Assembly (NCBI GenBank): GCA_035637115.1
Contig: DASPXV010000197.1
Location: forward strand, 1 to 64,000
Direction: 5' to 3'
From: JAICSD01 sp035637115
GTDB lineage: Bacteria > Acidobacteriota > Vicinamibacteria > Vicinamibacterales > 2-12-FULL-66-21
Length of the DNA: 64,000 nucleotides
Shown here: positions 18,113 to 26,794 of the stretch, one piece after another
Layout of the letters: every line of letters starts with the position of its first letter
Position numbering within the stretch: the first letter of the stretch is position 1
The notes under the pieces: generated by a model
Database searches by the model: none
Seen by the model: the letters and a program-made list of their open reading frames with translations, nothing else
What the model was told of the DNA's origin: nothing
Translations under genes and position numbers: made by a program

Positions 18113-18538
18113 TCACTTCCTGCGGGCCGCGTCATTGCGCAGCCGTGCTTCCTGCTCGCGCAGTTCCGGCGTGAACTCGGCGCCAAAATCTTCCGCTTCG
18201 AAAATCTGCCGGATCTCGATCTCGGACTCCCCGGCATGCGGGTTCGGGCACCGCTTCGCCCACTCGACGGCCTCGTCCATCGACGCGACTTTCCAGATCC
18301 AGAAGCCGGCGATCAGCTCCTTGGTCTCCGCGAACGGGCCATCGAACACCGTCCGATTCGTGCCCGAGTACTTGATGCGCTTTCCTTTCGAGGTCGGATG
18401 CAGCCCTTCTCCGGCGAGCAGCACGCCCGCCTTGCCGAGCTCCTCATTGAAACGCCCCATTTCAGTGAGGATCTTTTTGTCCGGAAGGACCCCTGCCTCC
18501 GATTCCTTGCTCGCCTTTACGATCGTCATCACACGCAT
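18113..18538 (-). CDS. YCII/DGPF-domain protein, ECF42 partner
   Basis: 141 residues from ATG 18538, chosen because AGAAGGAG lies 7-8 nt upstream; a longer frame to 18589 has no ribosome site. The protein is a YCII-related fold with MRVMTIVKASKESEAG at the start, the DGPF motif in TVFDGPFAETKELIAGFWI, and CPNPHAGESEIEIRQIFE near the end. It is the first gene of the minus-strand operon DGPF - ECF42 - DGPF; 67 bp separate it from the sigma gene. It is divergent from DoxX (ATG 18596), so the 57-bp gap between the two starts must hold both promoters. Confidence 0.9.
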   Translation of the reverse strand: MRVMTIVKASKESEAGVLPDKKILTEMGRFNEELGKAGVLLAGEGLHPTSKGKRIKYSGTNRTVFDGPFAETKELIAGFWIWKVASMDEAVEWAKRCPNPHAGESEIEIRQIFEAEDFGAEFTPELREQEARLRNDAARRK

Positions 18539-18595
18539 TTGATGTCTCCTTCTGACATGTTGTCGATCCAGGACCGTCCGGATCGACAATGGGGC

Positions 18596-19003
18596 ATGAA
18601 TACATCCGCTGCGACCCGCTGGGCTGCTTTAGCCCCTTACTTGAAGAGCCTGCTCCGCATCGTCGCCGCCTTCACGTTCATGCAGGAGGGCACGATGAAA
18701 TGGTTCGGATGGCCGATGGCGATGCCGGGCGGCACGCCAGCGCTTATGTCCCAGGTTGGTATCGCAGGCCTGCTCGAGATAATCGGCGGGGGCTTGCTGC
18801 TCGTTGGCCTGTTCACGCGGCCCGTCGCGTTCCTGCTTTCAGGGGAAATGGCGGTCGCGTACTTCCAGGCCCACGCACCTCATGGGCTGTGGCCCATCGT
18901 GAACCAGGGCCTGCCCGCCGTCCTTTATTGTTTCATCTGGTTATTCTTATCCGCCGCCGGCGCCGGACCCTGGAGCCTGGACGCGCTGCGCCGCAGAGGC
19001 TGA
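18596..19003 (+). CDS. DoxX family membrane protein
   Basis: About 135 residues from ATG 18596. Four hydrophobic segments are seen: LLRIVAAFTFMQEGTMKWFG, GIAGLLEIIGGGLLLVGLF, PVAFLLSGEMAVAYFQAH and LPAVLYCFIWLFLSAAGAGP. The pattern 'R-F-F--G--K' in TM1, the GLLEIIGGGLL helix and the final WSLD are typical of DoxX/SURF4-like proteins. These inner-membrane proteins are linked in other bacteria to redox or thiol stress. It starts divergently from the ECF42-DGPF operon, so it may be a target or partner of that regulon; this is inference from position only. The permease at 19010 follows six bases after its stop. Confidence 0.88.
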   Translation: MNTSAATRWAALAPYLKSLLRIVAAFTFMQEGTMKWFGWPMAMPGGTPALMSQVGIAGLLEIIGGGLLLVGLFTRPVAFLLSGEMAVAYFQAHAPHGLWPIVNQGLPAVLYCFIWLFLSAAGAGPWSLDALRRRG

Positions 19004-19009
19004 ACGGTT

Positions 19010-21460
19010 ATGAACCTGATTGCCGACCTTCGATTTGCTCTGCGCTCCCTCGCCCGTGCGCGAGGTCTGACGCTCACCGTCGTGATCACGCTCGCGCTTG
19101 GCATCGGCGCCAACGCCGCCATCTTCAGCGTTGTGCGTGGAGTGCTGCTGCGGCCGCTCGCCAACCGCGACGAGGACCGCTTGATCTACATCCGACAGAG
19201 CGCCAAAGGCATTGGCGCGGAGAACGCGAATTTCTCCGTGCCGGAGATCCGCGATCTCCGCTCCCGAGCGACCACGTTGTCGCAGTTCGGCGACTTCTCG
19301 GTGATCGAATTCACAATGATCGGTCTCGGCGATCCGCGCGTGGTCCGCGCAGGTGTAGTCGGCGGATCCTATTTCGACGTGATGGGTCTTCACCCGATTG
19401 TGGGCCGTCTGCTTGACGCGACCGACGACGGCCCGAAGGCGGCAGGAGCCGCCGTGCTGACGCATCGCTTCTGGACATCGGCACTCGGCAGCGACCGATC
19501 GGTCATCGGGAAGACGATCCGGCTCGGCGATCGGTCCGCGACGATCGTCGGCGTCCTTGAACCGTCCGTACCGTACCCATCGGCGACGGAGATCATCGCG
19601 AACGTCGTCACGAGCCCGCACCATCTGTCCGCGACGATGGTAGAAGGTCGCGTGCACCGGATGACAGAGCTGTTCGCGCGTCTTGCGCCGGGAGCGAATC
19701 TCGACGCGGCGCGCGCCGAGCTGCGCACGATTCACACCGCAATGGTGCAGGACCACCCCGAGTCGTATCCGAAAAACGCCGACTTCCGCATCGACGCCGT
19801 CGGCCTGCGCGACCAGGTGACATCGTCCGCCCGGACGGTGTTGCTCGTCCTGCTCGCGGCGTCCGCGCTCGTGTTCGTGATCGCGTGTTCGAACGTGGCG
19901 AACCTGATCCTCGCGCGATCGGTGCGCCGGCAGGGAGAACTCGCGATTCGCGCGGAGCTCGGCGCGAGCGGCTGGGCGCTGCGCCGCACGCTCCTCGCTG
20001 AAAGCCTGCTGCTCTGCGGCGCTGGAGCGCTCCTCGGAATCGCGCTCGCGCGGCCAATGGTCGCCATCCTTGCGCGATACGCGGCGCGGTTCTCCGTCCG
20101 CGCGCTCGACCTGACGGTTGATGCGAGCCTGCTGTGGGTCGGCGTCAGCCTCGCGCTGGCTGCCGCGATCCTCCTGGCGTTCGTGCCACGTCTGCCCGCT
20201 GCAGAAGCATCGGGCAGCCTCGGGCTCTCGAGCGGCAGTGTCCGCATCACCTCGGGCACGAACCGTCGGCTGCGCGCGTTTGCCGTCATTCAGATCGCGG
20301 CGTCATTTGTCCTGCTCGCGGGCGCGGGGATGCTGCTCACCACACTGCTGGCGCTCCAACGTACGCAGACTGGCTTCGACACACGCCACGTTCTTGCGTT
20401 GAACGTGCCCGTCATCTCGTTCGAGCGCGCCCCGTACGAAGCCGCACGGCTTTACAAAGAAGCCCTGCGCCGCATCGGACAACTGCCAGGCGTGGAGCGC
20501 GCCGCGATCGGGACGCTCGTCCCGTGGAGAGACGCTGGAGGGTTCGGGCCTGGATTCCAGTTCTCCGTCGAAGGCTACGCAAAGGGCAACGGAGAGGAGG
20601 ATCCACGCGCGAGGTTCCGAACCATCTCGCCCGGCTTCTTCTCTTCTCTCGGCGTACCCCTCATTGCCGGGCGCGACTTCAATGATAGCGATCGACGCGA
20701 TGCCGATCGGGTGGTCATCGTGAGCCAGAGCCTGGCGCAGCGGATGTTCCCAAACCAGGACGCGCTGAACAGGCGGCTCATGTGGACGGATCCCGTGATG
20801 AAGTTCATCTCGGTGAGCACCGAGGGACGGCGGATCGTCGGCATCGCAGCGGATATCGACGACGAGAACATCGTCCCGGGGCCTGCGCTGACCGTCTATC
20901 ATCCGTTCGAGCAGGAGATTGGCGGCGGACGGCTGTTCGTCCACGCCAGCACCGATCCGTACGCGCTCGTCACGCCGATCACGCGAATCATTCGCGAGCT
21001 GTCGGCGGATCAGCCGGTGGAGCAGCCCGCGACGCTGGAAGACATCAGGGCCGAGGTGCTCGCGCCGGATCGTCTGAACGCACTCGTGTTTGGCGGTTTC
21101 GCCGGCGTGGCGCTGATCATTGCGGTCGTCGGCGTCGCGGGGGTACTCGCATTCTCGGTCAGCGCGCGAACGCGTGAGTTCGGCATCCGGCTCGCCATCG
21201 GATCCGCGCCGCGGCATCTGCTGACTCGCGTTCTTGGCGAAGGGACGGCGATCGCCGCGCTCGGGATCGTCGCCGGAGCGATTGGCGGGGTCCTGCTCGC
21301 AAAGGTTGTCGCCAGCTACATCCAGGACGTCCGCACGCCCGGCGCGCTCGTCATCGCGGCAGCAGCCGCGATCCTCGTCGCCGCGGCTGTCGGCGCATCG
21401 CTGATGCCAGCCGCGCGCGCCTCTCGCGTGGACGTGATCCAGGCGTTGCGATCGGAATAA
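19010..21460 (+). CDS. MacB/FtsX-like orphan permease (ADOP type)
   Basis: 816 residues. The N-terminal MNLIADLRFALRSLARARGL precedes the first membrane helix, VVITLALGIGANAAIFSVV. A MacB-type periplasmic domain follows (~50-240), then a first FtsX block of three helices (from ~275), a second periplasmic domain (~470-640, FRTISPGFFSSLGVPLIAGR) and a second FtsX block ending VDVIQALRSE. This duplicated architecture without an ATPase neighbour is the Acidobacterial 'duplicated orphan permease' family. GAGG lies 8 nt before the ATG, and the gene follows DoxX by 6 bp, so they are probably co-transcribed. Transport substrate or signalling role unknown. Confidence 0.92.
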   Translation: MNLIADLRFALRSLARARGLTLTVVITLALGIGANAAIFSVVRGVLLRPLANRDEDRLIYIRQSAKGIGAENANFSVPEIRDLRSRATTLSQFGDFSVIEFTMIGLGDPRVVRAGVVGGSYFDVMGLHPIVGRLLDATDDGPKAAGAAVLTHRFWTSALGSDRSVIGKTIRLGDRSATIVGVLEPSVPYPSATEIIANVVTSPHHLSATMVEGRVHRMTELFARLAPGANLDAARAELRTIHTAMVQDHPESYPKNADFRIDAVGLRDQVTSSARTVLLVLLAASALVFVIACSNVANLILARSVRRQGELAIRAELGASGWALRRTLLAESLLLCGAGALLGIALARPMVAILARYAARFSVRALDLTVDASLLWVGVSLALAAAILLAFVPRLPAAEASGSLGLSSGSVRITSGTNRRLRAFAVIQIAASFVLLAGAGMLLTTLLALQRTQTGFDTRHVLALNVPVISFERAPYEAARLYKEALRRIGQLPGVERAAIGTLVPWRDAGGFGPGFQFSVEGYAKGNGEEDPRARFRTISPGFFSSLGVPLIAGRDFNDSDRRDADRVVIVSQSLAQRMFPNQDALNRRLMWTDPVMKFISVSTEGRRIVGIAADIDDENIVPGPALTVYHPFEQEIGGGRLFVHASTDPYALVTPITRIIRELSADQPVEQPATLEDIRAEVLAPDRLNALVFGGFAGVALIIAVVGVAGVLAFSVSARTREFGIRLAIGSAPRHLLTRVLGEGTAIAALGIVAGAIGGVLLAKVVASYIQDVRTPGALVIAAAAAILVAAAVGASLMPAARASRVDVIQALRSE

Positions 21461-21519
21461 GCGGCGTTCCGCCACAAGACGGATGATGATCGCGGCAATG
21501 CACGGAATTGGAGCGTGAC

Positions 21520-23472
21520 ATGCGGGGAATTCGCGCGACATTCTGTGCCGGCGCATTGCTGTGTGTCAGTCTGGGATCGCCGGCGGCGCACACGTCATCG
21601 CAATCGAACCTGCCCGCACATCCGCGCCTGCTCTTCACGGCATCCGACTTACCCGCGATCCGTCAACGCGCGACGGTGCCGATTCTCCAGCCGGTCGCGC
21701 GACGACTGATCGAGCGCGCCGACCGCCACCTGCACGCACCGCCACTCGTGCCGTCGATCACCAAGCGTGGAGAGCCCGATCCTCCTGGCGAGCAGAAGGG
21801 ACTGGCATGCGCACGCGCGCTGCAGGGGCGCGTGCTCACGCTGGCGATGGCGTTCACGCTCACCGGTGACCGGAAGTATCGCGATGCCGCGGTCGCGGAG
21901 CTGCGGCACGCGATCGACGATTGGCGGATCTGGGTGGACACGGCCCACGCTCCGCCGTTCGATCTCATGAACGGCGAACTGTGTCTCACGTTCGGCCTCG
22001 CGTACGACTGGCTTTACAACGACCTCACGCCCGACGAGCGCCGCGAGCTCAGGACCGGTGTGGAACGGCGCGGACTCAAGGCATATGTGGACGCGGTCAC
22101 CAGCGGCCGCCCGACGACGTTTTATGCGGCGAAGCACAACTGGAATCCCGTCTGTAACGGCGGCGCTGCGGTGCTCGCGCTGGCGCTGGAAGGCGAAAGC
22201 GACCTGTCCACGCGGGTGCTGGAGCTCGCGGTGCCCGCGATGGATCACTATTGGAACCATCTGGCGGACGACGGTGGATGGGACGAGGGGACGGGGTACT
22301 GGACCTACGGTCACCGCTACGCGTTCATGGCCGCGGACGCGTTGCGGAGATCCGGACGGCGCGGAGGAGCGGAGCGGTTTGCGCTGCCCGGCGCCCGTGC
22401 AACGGGATACTTTCCAATCGTCTTCAATCCCGGGAAGACGCTGACAGCGGGTTTCGGCGATTCGAACAGCCGCGTGAGCGATCCGCTGCTGTACTTGCTC
22501 GGCCGCGAGTATCGCAATCCGGATTTCATCTGGTTTCAGGATCGCGCGCGCGTCTCTGCGATCGATCGCGACGGATGGCCCGAGGAAGCGCTGACGCTTC
22601 TCTGGCGTCCGGCGGGAGAGCCGTGGCTGCCGGAGAACCGCGCGGGATTTGCTCCATCGATCGCGCCGACGACGGTATTCCCATCGATCGGGTGGGCGAT
22701 GATGACGCCCGCGCAGCCCGATCCACCGTTCTTTCTCGCGCTGAAGAACGGCTCGCTCGCGGCGAACCACACGCATCTGGATCTGAACCACGTCAACGTC
22801 GGCGTCGGCAATGCGATGCTGCTCGCGGAGCTTGGCAGCCGGCCGTACCCCGCCGACTATTTCGGCGCGAACCGTTACAACTACTACGAGCTGACCACTG
22901 CCGGACACAACACCGTGCTGATCGGCGGGCGCGGTCAGGTGCGTGGCAAGGCGGGCACTCTGATTGGGCCGACACGTGGACCGCGATTCGAAGAAATAGT
23001 CGGTGTTGCCGACAACGCCTACGAGCAGCCGGCGACACGCGCGCGGCGCCACGTCGTGTTCGTCGATCGGCGTTACTGGGTGCTGCTGGACGAGATCCAG
23101 ACGCCGCAGCCGGAACAGCTCGAGCTGCGCTTTCATACGTCCGCCGCGGTGCAGGAGCTCGGGCCCGGACGCTGGCGCTACCAGGACGGAGACAACGCGC
23201 TCGAGCTCGCGTCGCCGCAGGAACTTACTTCGAGCATCGAGACGCCAAGCGGATGGATCAGGCCCTTCCGCGTACTCAGCCTGAAGACGCGCGACGCGTT
23301 GCGCGATCACGCGATCGTGACGGTGCTTCAGCCTCAGGCCGCCGGGTCGGCGGCGCCTTCAGTTGTCAGCGTGAAACGATCGGGAAACGATCTCCTCGTG
23401 ACGGTCGGCCGCGATCGCGCCACGTTTCGTCTCGAACCAGATGGCTGGCACATGCGCAGCGCGGAGTTCTAG
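21520..23472 (+). CDS. Heparinase II/III-like secreted polysaccharide lyase
   Basis: 650 residues from ATG 21520 with GGAG six bases upstream. A Sec signal (MRGIRATFCAGALLCVSLGS) is followed by HPRLLFTASDLPAIRQRA, the usual opening of alginate-lyase/heparinase-type proteins. Residues ~50-330 form an alpha-toroid (FGLAYDWLYNDLTPDERRE, HNWNPVCNGGAAVLALAL). The beta-sandwich domain (~400-560) holds NHTHLDLNHVNVGVGNAM, the region carrying the conserved His of PL-family lyases, and TTAGHNTVLIGGRGQ. It probably acts on uronic-acid polysaccharides in the periplasm; the exact polymer is unknown. Its stop overlaps the convergent GHL10 gene by 4 bp. Confidence 0.85.
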   Translation: MRGIRATFCAGALLCVSLGSPAAHTSSQSNLPAHPRLLFTASDLPAIRQRATVPILQPVARRLIERADRHLHAPPLVPSITKRGEPDPPGEQKGLACARALQGRVLTLAMAFTLTGDRKYRDAAVAELRHAIDDWRIWVDTAHAPPFDLMNGELCLTFGLAYDWLYNDLTPDERRELRTGVERRGLKAYVDAVTSGRPTTFYAAKHNWNPVCNGGAAVLALALEGESDLSTRVLELAVPAMDHYWNHLADDGGWDEGTGYWTYGHRYAFMAADALRRSGRRGGAERFALPGARATGYFPIVFNPGKTLTAGFGDSNSRVSDPLLYLLGREYRNPDFIWFQDRARVSAIDRDGWPEEALTLLWRPAGEPWLPENRAGFAPSIAPTTVFPSIGWAMMTPAQPDPPFFLALKNGSLAANHTHLDLNHVNVGVGNAMLLAELGSRPYPADYFGANRYNYYELTTAGHNTVLIGGRGQVRGKAGTLIGPTRGPRFEEIVGVADNAYEQPATRARRHVVFVDRRYWVLLDEIQTPQPEQLELRFHTSAAVQELGPGRWRYQDGDNALELASPQELTSSIETPSGWIRPFRVLSLKTRDALRDHAIVTVLQPQAAGSAAPSVVSVKRSGNDLLVTVGRDRATFRLEPDGWHMRSAEF

Positions 23473-24968
23473 AATTCCCCGCGCGACACCTTTCCCGCTT
23501 CGACCGTGACCGCGACGCGGCGCTGGCCGCCGCGCATCGGCGCCGACACGCGGTAGCGTCCCGGTTTCAACCTGGCGCCAAAGTAGCCGTTCGCATCGGT
23601 GCGTGCGCTCGTTGCGCGCGAGAACGGCCAGAAACTCCTGCGCTTCATGGTAACCACGACGCCGTCGTTGTCGCCGGCCTGGGTGGCCGGCAGCACACCC
23701 GCGATCCAGCCGCGCTCAGGGTGTTCAATCCACGGCATGACAGGTCCCGCATCAGGCGCGGCGAAAGGACCCGGTGTCCCGCCAGTTCCATCCGCGAGAA
23801 ATGCGAAACGATCGACGCCGGCGGGCGCCGGTGCTGTCGTCGCAGCGGCATAGGAGTATAAAGAGACGCCTACTACACGGTTCCCATCGTCTGCGGTGCG
23901 CGCGCGCGCGACCTGTGCGAGCGTATTAATGGGCGTGTTTCGGTATGTGCCGATGCCCACGGCGAGGTATCGCCCGTGCGCATGCCGCTTCTCCCACGCA
24001 ATCCAGCCGTTGAACCAGCCGCGCACGCGATCGTCCGTCTCGCTCGCATAGTTCATCGGCACCCCGAGATCCAGCCATCCGTCTTTCAGCCACTGATTCC
24101 AGTTCTGGAAGATGCGCTGCATCGGCGCGACCTCTGAGAAATCCTTCTCTGACGTTGGCGGCCGGCCCCATGGGATCAGCGCCGCGCTGATGACGATGCG
24201 CGGATTGATCGCGCGCGCTTCGATCGAGACGCGCCGTACCAGGTTCGTCACCTGTTCCCGCCGCCACGCCATCCACGCCTCGTCGCCCGGCGCAGGTGTG
24301 TCGGTGCGATGCGCTGCGCGCTGAAAGCGCGCGAGGTTGACGGCGTTGTAACCGACGGTCGCGCCGCGCGGCAGCTGTCCGGCAGTCTCAGGGTAGCGGA
24401 CGTAGTCGAAATGAATCCCGTCCACAGCGTAGTTACGGACGATATTCAGGTAAATCTGCGCCAGGTATTCGGCCGCGGCGGGATGGCCGGGATCGAGGAA
24501 ATAGCCGACCGGAAACTTCTGGCTACCGTCCGGAGCGGCGGTGAGCCAGTTGGCGTCGCCCGGCGCGGTCGGACCGTGCTGGTTGAAGACGTGACGCGGA
24601 TCCTTTGGCGCAGCCTCGTCGCGCCAGACCGGCATCGCGTTCACCCACGCGTGGACCTTGATGCCCTCGCGATGCGCCGCGTCGACGACGTAAGCGAGCG
24701 CGTCGAACGCCGGGTCGTACGCGGGATCGTCGAGCGGCGGTTCGACACCTTTCGTATAGAGCGCATCCCCGCGTCGCCGGACCTGCACGAACAGGGCGTT
24801 GAGGTTCGCGCGCTTCGCTGCGGCGACGAGATCGTCTGCCTCCCGCGCGGAGCGGATGCCCTCGTGGAACGCATCCACCCACAGCGCGCGCAGCTCCTGC
24901 GCGTCAGCCGGGCCCGTACACGCGAGCAGAAGCACGAACAGGAGCGCCACCCGGGCAGGTCCTCGCAT
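23469..24968 (-). CDS. GHL10 (DUF187) family glycoside hydrolase, secreted
   Basis: 499 residues with signal peptide (VALLFVLLLACTGPADAQ). The TIM-barrel core starts ELRALWVDAFHEGIRSA and shows NALFVQVRRRGDALY, GIKVHAWVNAMPVW, DGIHFDYVRYPE and LDLGVPMNYASE. These are hallmarks of glycosylhydrolase-like family 10; the related E. coli DigH cuts denuded peptidoglycan glycans. The Asp/Tyr of HFDYVRYPE is in the likely active site. The C-terminal ~100 residues form a beta domain with a carboxypeptidase-regulatory-like repeat (FGARLKPGRYRVSAP). A role in cell-wall or polysaccharide turnover is inferred. Confidence 0.87.
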   Translation of the reverse strand: MRGPARVALLFVLLLACTGPADAQELRALWVDAFHEGIRSAREADDLVAAAKRANLNALFVQVRRRGDALYTKGVEPPLDDPAYDPAFDALAYVVDAAHREGIKVHAWVNAMPVWRDEAAPKDPRHVFNQHGPTAPGDANWLTAAPDGSQKFPVGYFLDPGHPAAAEYLAQIYLNIVRNYAVDGIHFDYVRYPETAGQLPRGATVGYNAVNLARFQRAAHRTDTPAPGDEAWMAWRREQVTNLVRRVSIEARAINPRIVISAALIPWGRPPTSEKDFSEVAPMQRIFQNWNQWLKDGWLDLGVPMNYASETDDRVRGWFNGWIAWEKRHAHGRYLAVGIGTYRNTPINTLAQVARARTADDGNRVVGVSLYSYAAATTAPAPAGVDRFAFLADGTGGTPGPFAAPDAGPVMPWIEHPERGWIAGVLPATQAGDNDGVVVTMKRRSFWPFSRATSARTDANGYFGARLKPGRYRVSAPMRGGQRRVAVTVEAGKVSRGEF

Positions 24969-24985
24969 GCGCTCAGTCTAAACGC

Positions 24986-25015
24986 TTGCGCGGATGTTTA
25001 CACATAATGTATAAA
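24986..25015 (+). promoter_or_regulatory. Candidate sigma-70 promoter for a leaderless transcript
   Basis: TTGCGC (24986-24991) and TATAAA (25010-25015) are separated by 18 bp in a short AT-rich stretch unusual for this GC-rich window. The TATAAA ends 7 bp before ATG 25023, so transcription would start at or next to the start codon, and no Shine-Dalgarno sequence is present. This suggests a leaderless mRNA for the winged-helix gene. Confidence 0.5.
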
Positions 25016-25022
25016 ATGACGT

Positions 25023-25478
25023 ATGCCATCGGAAGATTACCGGGCGGCGCTGGCATCGGCGATCAAGGAATACGAAACGCTCGGCGAGCAGCGGCGAGAC
25101 ATAGACACGCGGCTCGCCCAGCTCGCGCAGACGATCGGAACGTTGTCACGACTTCTCGGGCTGACACCGACGGTGCCGCCGAGCATCACCGACGCGGTCA
25201 GGCTCGCGATGCGCACCGGCGTGCCGATGACACCACTCGACGTCCGCGAGCGGCTGCTTTCGATCGGCATGGACCTTTCAATCTATTCGAACGATCTCGC
25301 GGTGATCCACACGGTGCTCAAGCGGCTGAACGAGGCCGGGGAGATCCGGGTGCTGCCGAAACCGGGAGGAAAGAACGCGTACCTCTGGGCTGCGCCGCCA
25401 AGGGTTATCGCCATCGGCCCCGAGATCGCGGAATTCATCCGCGGCATGCCCGCCGGCAAGGCGAAGAGGAGGAAGTGA
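25023..25478 (+). CDS. Winged-helix-like protein with N-terminal coiled coil
   Basis: 151 residues. The N-terminal ~45 residues (LASAIKEYETLGEQRRDIDT, RLAQLAQTIGTLSRLLG) form a helical coiled coil, probably for dimerisation. The remainder looks like a winged helix: MTPLDVRERLLSIGMDLSIY, then SNDLAVIHTVLKRLNEAGEI and a wing RVLPKPGGKNAYLWA. It ends in a basic tail KAKRRK. The stop overlaps the start of the methyltransferase gene (TGATG), so the two proteins are made together. Family not recognised by name; it resembles small HTH proteins found near mobile DNA and restriction genes. A DNA-binding role is inference. Confidence 0.65.
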   Translation: MPSEDYRAALASAIKEYETLGEQRRDIDTRLAQLAQTIGTLSRLLGLTPTVPPSITDAVRLAMRTGVPMTPLDVRERLLSIGMDLSIYSNDLAVIHTVLKRLNEAGEIRVLPKPGGKNAYLWAAPPRVIAIGPEIAEFIRGMPAGKAKRRK

Positions 25479-26350
25479 TGGATCTCGCACTGCGGCGGCG
25501 CTTCTTTGCCGAAGAGATCGAGGCGGTCGCAAAACTCCGGTCGGCCGCGCTCGTCGATGCGTTTGCCAGCGTACCGCGCGATCGTTTCCTGCCGCCGGGG
25601 CCCTGGACGGTGCTCGCAGAGACGGACTTCGGCGCCGGGTCGGTGAAAACCCGCCTGACGCCGGACGCGGATCCCGCCCGCGTGCACCACAACATCGCGG
25701 TGGCCATCGACCCCGGGCGGCAGTTGTTCAACGGGCAGCCCGCAACGATCGGCGCGTGGATCGACGCGCTCGATCTCACGCCGGGCGGGCGTGCACTGCA
25801 CGTCGGATGCGGCACCGGTTACTACACAGCATTGATGGCGCACTGCGTCGGTCCTTCGGGGCGCGTGATCGCCTTCGAGGCCGACGCTGCCCTCGCCGAT
25901 GCTGCGCGCGCGAACCTCGCGTCGACGCCGTGGGTCGAAATCCATCAGACTGCCGCCGCGGATTCGTCCGGCGAAACATTCGATGCGATCCTCGTGAACG
26001 CGGGCGTCACACATCCGCTGCCCGCGTGGCTCGACTCGCTGTCGGTCGGGGGACGGATGATGCTGCCGCTAACGTCCACGATGGTTCCCATGGGCAATAT
26101 CGGCAAGGGCCTTGTGATGATCGTAACTCGCGAGACGGACACCGACTTCACCGCTCGCGTTTCAGGCGTGGTCGCGATTTACTCGGCGGTCGGAATTCGT
26201 GACGACAGTCTCAACGAACGTGTCGGGAAAGCGATGATGGCGGGACCCCAGAAATGGATGGCGGTCTCGCGCCTGCGCCGCGACGCGCACGAACCGGGCG
26301 ACGCGTGCTGGCTCCACGCCGAGGGATTCTGCTTCACAGTGGGCGCGTGA
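25478..26350 (+). CDS. PCMT-like SAM-dependent methyltransferase
   Basis: 290 residues from ATG 25478, with AGGAGGAAG directly upstream and a 1-bp overlap with the preceding stop. The SAM-binding motif I is GGRALHVGCGTGYYTALMA; motif post-I is VIAFEADAALADAARANL; the region FDAILVNAGVTHPLPAWLDS and LSVGGRMMLPL follow. This is the protein-L-isoaspartate O-methyltransferase type. A longer-than-usual N-terminus with RDRFLPPGPWTVLAETDFGAG and a ~60-residue C-terminal extension set it apart from housekeeping Pcm. Coupling to a winged-helix gene suggests a special substrate, but this is unknown. A degraded gene starts in its stop codon (GTGA at 26347). Confidence 0.85.
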   Translation: MDLALRRRFFAEEIEAVAKLRSAALVDAFASVPRDRFLPPGPWTVLAETDFGAGSVKTRLTPDADPARVHHNIAVAIDPGRQLFNGQPATIGAWIDALDLTPGGRALHVGCGTGYYTALMAHCVGPSGRVIAFEADAALADAARANLASTPWVEIHQTAAADSSGETFDAILVNAGVTHPLPAWLDSLSVGGRMMLPLTSTMVPMGNIGKGLVMIVTRETDTDFTARVSGVVAIYSAVGIRDDSLNERVGKAMMAGPQKWMAVSRLRRDAHEPGDACWLHAEGFCFTVGA

Positions 26351-26740
26351 CCGAAGACGGCTGGGACCCGACTCCGCGAATCGTATCGGTGTGGCCGGAA
26401 TGGGACGGACGCGCGATCGTGTGGCGGCGCATTCCGGAAACCGGCCGTCTCGTCCGCGAAGACGTTCCGCTTCAGGCCATGGGTTCTGCTGGATCGCCTC
26501 GACTCCGTTCCTCAATCTGCCCGGAGCGGTAAGGCGGGACTTGCCTACCGCGAGCTGGACGGGCCCGGCGAGCTTCGTTACTTCGTTCACGCGGACGATG
26601 GACGCTTCTTCCGCGCGTAGCGCGGTCTGCCGAAGGACCGCGCGCTGATCCTGCCGCCCGACGAGCAATACCTCGTCGCCACCGGGCGCACCGATCAGCA
26701 CTACGTGCGGATCCTGCGCGAGATATTTGGGTGTGATCGT
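26347..26740 (+). pseudogene. N-terminal remnant of a family-B DNA polymerase-like gene
   Basis: Starting at GTG 26347, overlapping the methyltransferase stop, the frame reads GWDPTPRIVSVWPEWDGRA and GRLVREDV. Near 26464 the homology moves to another frame, FRFRPWVLLDRLDSVPQ followed by YRELDGPGELRYFVHADDG. An in-frame TAG at 26618 interrupts it, and the reading continues as KDRALILPPDEQYLVATGRT before homology ends. From memory this order matches the N-terminus of a bacterial DNA polymerase domain protein of family B (before the exonuclease fold). The exonuclease and polymerase parts are missing. Two lesions and a lost 3' end make it a pseudogene. Confidence 0.6.
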
Positions 26741-26794
26741 TCTGTAGAAACCGCGCGGCGGGTGCCCGGAATCGTAATCCCGAGCACGATTCTG

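Noticed and set aside
22251..23861. A 536-codon plus-strand frame overlapping the heparinase-like gene
   Set aside because: It is a shifted frame of the lyase with Arg-rich low-complexity translation and no domain signal.
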